Source of the DNA: Lachnospiraceae bacterium
GTDB lineage: Bacteria > Bacillota > Clostridia > Lachnospirales > Lachnospiraceae
Assembly (NCBI GenBank): GCA_910575005.1
Contig: CAJTCL010000014.1
Coordinates: 62,001 to 126,000 of the forward strand
DNA: 64,000 bases
Direction: 5' to 3'
Shown here: positions 61,623 through 64,000 of the stretch, piece after piece
Layout of the letters: the number at the start of each line of letters is the position of its first letter
Position numbering within the stretch: the stretch's first letter is position 1
Translations under genes and position numbers: made by a program
Notes under the pieces: model-generated
Databases searched by the model: none
What the model saw: the letters and a program-made list of their open reading frames with translations, nothing else
Told to the model about the DNA's origin: nothing

Positions 61623-61646
61623 TATTAATATATTAGCACGTTGGAA

Positions 61647-61673
61647 ACGGACAAAACGGACAAAACGGACAAA
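61647..61673. repeat. Three tandem copies of ACGGACAAA
   Basis: The nine-base unit is repeated three times without interruption, starting at 61647 just beyond the late regulator stop. It could be a regulator or terminase binding site. Confidence 0.85.
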
Positions 61674-61676
61674 CTT

Positions 61677-62105
61677 TTATTTTTCTTTCAAAAATCTTTC
61701 CAATTCCTTTCTTACTCCTTCCCCTGTTGCCTTCTTGCTGATTTTTGCTGCTGTCTCCTCCCAGGTCATCCCTTCCAAAAACTTATACTTTACAATACGC
61801 TGCATCCGCATTGGCATCATATTCATCCACTCTTCTACCCGCAGTTTTACTTTTCTTGCTCTCGCCTTACGTTCTTCTAAAATTTGTCTCTGTTTCTGCA
61901 ATTCTTTTTTATCCTCATCATCAAACAATGAGCTTGATATGGTAAAGCTGCACGCTTGGTAAGGAAACTCTGGGTTACTTCCTTTTACTTTTCCAAGAAT
62001 TGCAGGCGTTCTTTTGTTCTCTAGCTCTTGTATCTCCCCCTCTGTCTCTTTTAATAGTATACATGCATGTATGTATTCCTCTAAGATTTTCTTATCCAAT
62101 TTCAT
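61677..62105 (-). CDS. ArpU/RinA-like phage late transcription regulator (DUF1492 type)
   Basis: The 142-residue protein has an N-terminal coiled region (EEYIHACILLKETEGEIQEL) and a basic middle. A C-terminal sigma-70 region 4-like helix-turn-helix (MRMQRIVKYKFLEGMTWEET, AAKISKKATGEGVRKELERF) completes it. This is the layout of ArpU/RinA/DUF1492 activators, which sit just before the terminase genes and turn on late genes. Tandem repeats right behind it may be its operator or the packaging site. Confidence 0.8.
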   Translation of the reverse strand: MKLDKKILEEYIHACILLKETEGEIQELENKRTPAILGKVKGSNPEFPYQACSFTISSSLFDDEDKKELQKQRQILEERKARARKVKLRVEEWMNMMPMRMQRIVKYKFLEGMTWEETAAKISKKATGEGVRKELERFLKEK

Positions 62106-62356
62106 TTTTTCTCTAACTTATTCCCTCCTTCGAGGTATGCTCCCTACAATTCGCTTTATTTTTAATGTGATGACCGCTAAATCATAGGCTGTCATCTCTC
62201 TTCACCGTTTTCCATACAGACATAATCTTCTCCTGCCAAATCAACTTTTTCCGTTCTATCTTTGATTCTATCAAACTCTGAAACTACACCGATGGATTGT
62301 TCCATTTCCTTGCAGATAATGTATAGCCTGCACTTTTGTCGTGCTTTTTTGTAGCA

Positions 62357-62626
62357 TTATCTTTCTCTTTTTACCTTCTTTCGCAATTGGTCTTTCGTAA
62401 ATTCTTTCGCAAACTCATAAATGACATCTTCCCAGCATATAAACTGGACTTTGCAGAATTGAAATAACCATCTCTCCCCTTTCTTCTGATATTCTTCCAT
62501 GAGCTGCACCATTTTCCTGTTGTACTCTTCCTTATTCTGATTCTCTAAGAATGTCTTGTATATATTCCAGATTGTATTCTGAATATGCGTCATATCTTTA
62601 TGCATTTCCTCTATTTTGTCCTGCAT
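62357..62626 (-). CDS. Small phage protein of unknown function
   Basis: The 89-residue charged, helical protein starts MQDKIEEMHKDMTHIQNTIW after GGTGAGAG. It contains WLFQFCKVQFICWEDVIYEF. No family was recognised. It lies between the replication gene and the late regulator and is likely an early or middle gene. The gap 62106-62356 has no clear coding frame. Confidence 0.5.
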   Translation of the reverse strand: MQDKIEEMHKDMTHIQNTIWNIYKTFLENQNKEEYNRKMVQLMEEYQKKGERWLFQFCKVQFICWEDVIYEFAKEFTKDQLRKKVKRER

Positions 62627-62848
62627 GATGCTCTCACCGACTTTCTGTAACCTATGTAACCTAAATTTTTATTCCATAACCATATAGGCGTTATCTAGAA
62701 AACATAGTAAAAATGCGTGTTTCAGTGACTTAGTAACCGAGTAAACCAAAAAATATTCCCTATTATAAAATAGCTGTGTATATCATATACATATATACAT
62801 TCTCATATATATGTACTGTCTGTTTTGGTTTTAAAGGTTAAACGGTTA

Positions 62849-64000
62849 CTATTGGAACGGAAATTCCTCCTGTATATTCTCTGGAATAGTAATAAAATCA
62901 TCCTTATCTATTTTAAATTCCTCTTGTGTTTGATTTTCTAATTCTGATTCATCCGTTTCTAGTTTCAGACAAATACAGCGCCTTACCTTCCCATTTACCT
63001 TCTTTAATTTTGTTGTCCTGTTCTCACTCTCCTGCGTTTGTAACAGTTTCTTTTTACCCGCCCATGACAAAAAAGACTTCTTCGAAAACCCGCCACTTTT
63101 GCATAGCTCGTCAAATGCCTGGCAATAAAAATATACATAGCCAGCTTCTATAATCCCCCACTTCTCACAGTTGGTTGTACCATCAAATTTCATTCCATTC
63201 ATAGCCACCTTATCCAGTATGTACCGGTAGCAGCGCTCATTGTCTGACAGCTCACTGCGGTCAATTAAGACTTTTTTCGCCTCTTCGATTGAGATATACT
63301 GCCCGTCTTGGAACAGTGTATCTGTGGCGATTTGGTCAGCCGTCAGGATGATGGCCAGCGATAGGCTCTGCTTCTGCATTTTTTCTTCGTCATAAAGCTG
63401 CTCCTGATACTTTTCTTGAATCTCCCTGACCGCATCCTCACCCATTTCCTCTATGGCTTTCACGAACTCTTTCCCTGCAAACCCATAATTCTTTTTGATA
63501 ATCTCTGCCGTTCTTTGTGGTTCTTGGTATACTTTTTCCCCGCACTCGATTTCCAGGATCCGGTTGACTGCGCCTCCCTGCGCCACATATGACACCAGCG
63601 GACGTTCCCCGTTTGTTAAAATCGCATTCCTCCACCTGTTTTCCCGATGGATGCCAAGCTCTTTGTTCGACCGGCTCTTTCCTTTCCCTGAACACAGGTC
63701 ATACACTACCCCCTCAAAGTTCTCCCTGATCCGTGCGGAAGTCTTGCTGGTGTCGTCTATGATCAGGGGCAGATGGTTTAACAGGTCCGCCTTTGCCTCC
63801 AATGCCACATCTGTTGTCTTGAAATCTCCCATGTAGACGCTCTCATCTGGGTTTGCCCAGACAGACGCTGCTAACATCAGGGTAATGGTCTTTCCCCCTT
63901 CTGTCTCCCCCCACAAGTCCACAACATAGGGCAGACCTCCTAGCACATGCACAAGCACGCTGCTAAAGGATGCTGCCAGCATAAATTTCACTTCCATCCT
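62849..64000 (-). CDS. DUF927 primase/helicase-like protein, 5' end beyond the window
   Basis: The frame is open to the right edge, so the N-terminus is missing. The 383 visible codons carry the DUF927 ATPase core: GGLPYVVDLWGETEGGKTIT (Walker A-like GETEGGKT), HLPLIIDDTSKTSARIRENF (Walker B) and ILTNGERPLVSYVAQGGAVN. DUF927 proteins are phage or plasmid replication helicases, often fused to a primase domain. A short acidic tail follows. This marks the replication module of the prophage, which continues outside the window. Confidence 0.85.
   Translation of the reverse strand, partial: RMEVKFMLAASFSSVLVHVLGGLPYVVDLWGETEGGKTITLMLAASVWANPDESVYMGDFKTTDVALEAKADLLNHLPLIIDDTSKTSARIRENFEGVVYDLCSGKGKSRSNKELGIHRENRWRNAILTNGERPLVSYVAQGGAVNRILEIECGEKVYQEPQRTAEIIKKNYGFAGKEFVKAIEEMGEDAVREIQEKYQEQLYDEEKMQKQSLSLAIILTADQIATDTLFQDGQYISIEEAKKVLIDRSELSDNERCYRYILDKVAMNGMKFDGTTNCEKWGIIEAGYVYFYCQAFDELCKSGGFSKKSFLSWAGKKKLLQTQESENRTTKLKKVNGKVRRCICLKLETDESELENQTQEEFKIDKDDFITIPENIQEEFPFQ

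Noticed and set aside
62640-62848. Repeated GTAACC/GGTTAC words and AT-rich palindromes as an origin or operator
   Set aside because: The words are short and irregularly spaced. No clear iteron pattern or promoter emerges by eye.

Overview
The window is a low-GC Gram-positive chromosome segment. It most likely comes from a spore-forming member of Clostridia, probably Lachnospiraceae. This rests on the tig-clpP-clpX-lon order, an alpha/beta-type small acid-soluble spore protein, a PdaA-like deacetylase, Firmicute-type ribosome binding sites and many Clostridia-type transporters. No rRNA, tRNA or CRISPR array was seen.

Bases 1 to about 32,100 are host chromosome. First comes the protein quality-control operon (tig, clpP, clpX, start of lon; minus strand). 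It is followed by an aldolase-family gene and a two-gene surface glycosylation operon (GtrII-like glucosyltransferase plus GT2/GtrB-like transferase). That operon is preceded by a 28-bp imperfect inverted repeat pair enclosing about 156 bp, with a serine DNA invertase gene next to it. This reads as a phase-variable promoter, apparently OFF in this assembly. Next are a PadR/DUF2812 pair, a polysaccharide deacetylase, a DJ-1/PfpI protein, a large secreted GH43-like protein, SASP, CYTH, sodium-coupled and peptide transporters, a small secreted/anchored protein pair, an EpsG-like protein, two ABC modules and an AIM24 protein.

From about 32,100 to the right edge lies a PBSX-like myovirus prophage, transcribed almost entirely on the minus strand. 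Reading from right to left it has replication (DUF927), a late regulator, terminases, portal, MuF minor head protein, XkdF-type protease/scaffold, capsid, connectors, sheath, tube, frameshifted tail chaperones, tape measure, LysM hub protein, baseplate, tail fibre, holin and amidase. The integrase and the right end lie outside the window.

The structural operon carries several conflict modules. (1) The MuF protein ends in an EndoU-like putative RNase toxin followed by a candidate immunity gene. A tandemly duplicated, partly deleted copy of portal-MuF supplies a second, divergent toxin end with its own candidate immunity gene. (2) Two par/Fst-like type I toxin-antitoxin loci encode 31- and 28-residue hydrophobic peptides on the plus strand. 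Each has a convergent antisense RNA from a near-consensus promoter and shares a terminator with it. (3) A HicAB pair with its own promoter sits between the tail chaperone genes and the tape measure gene. The tail chaperone pair shows a classic A-AAA-AAC slippery site directly before the first stop.
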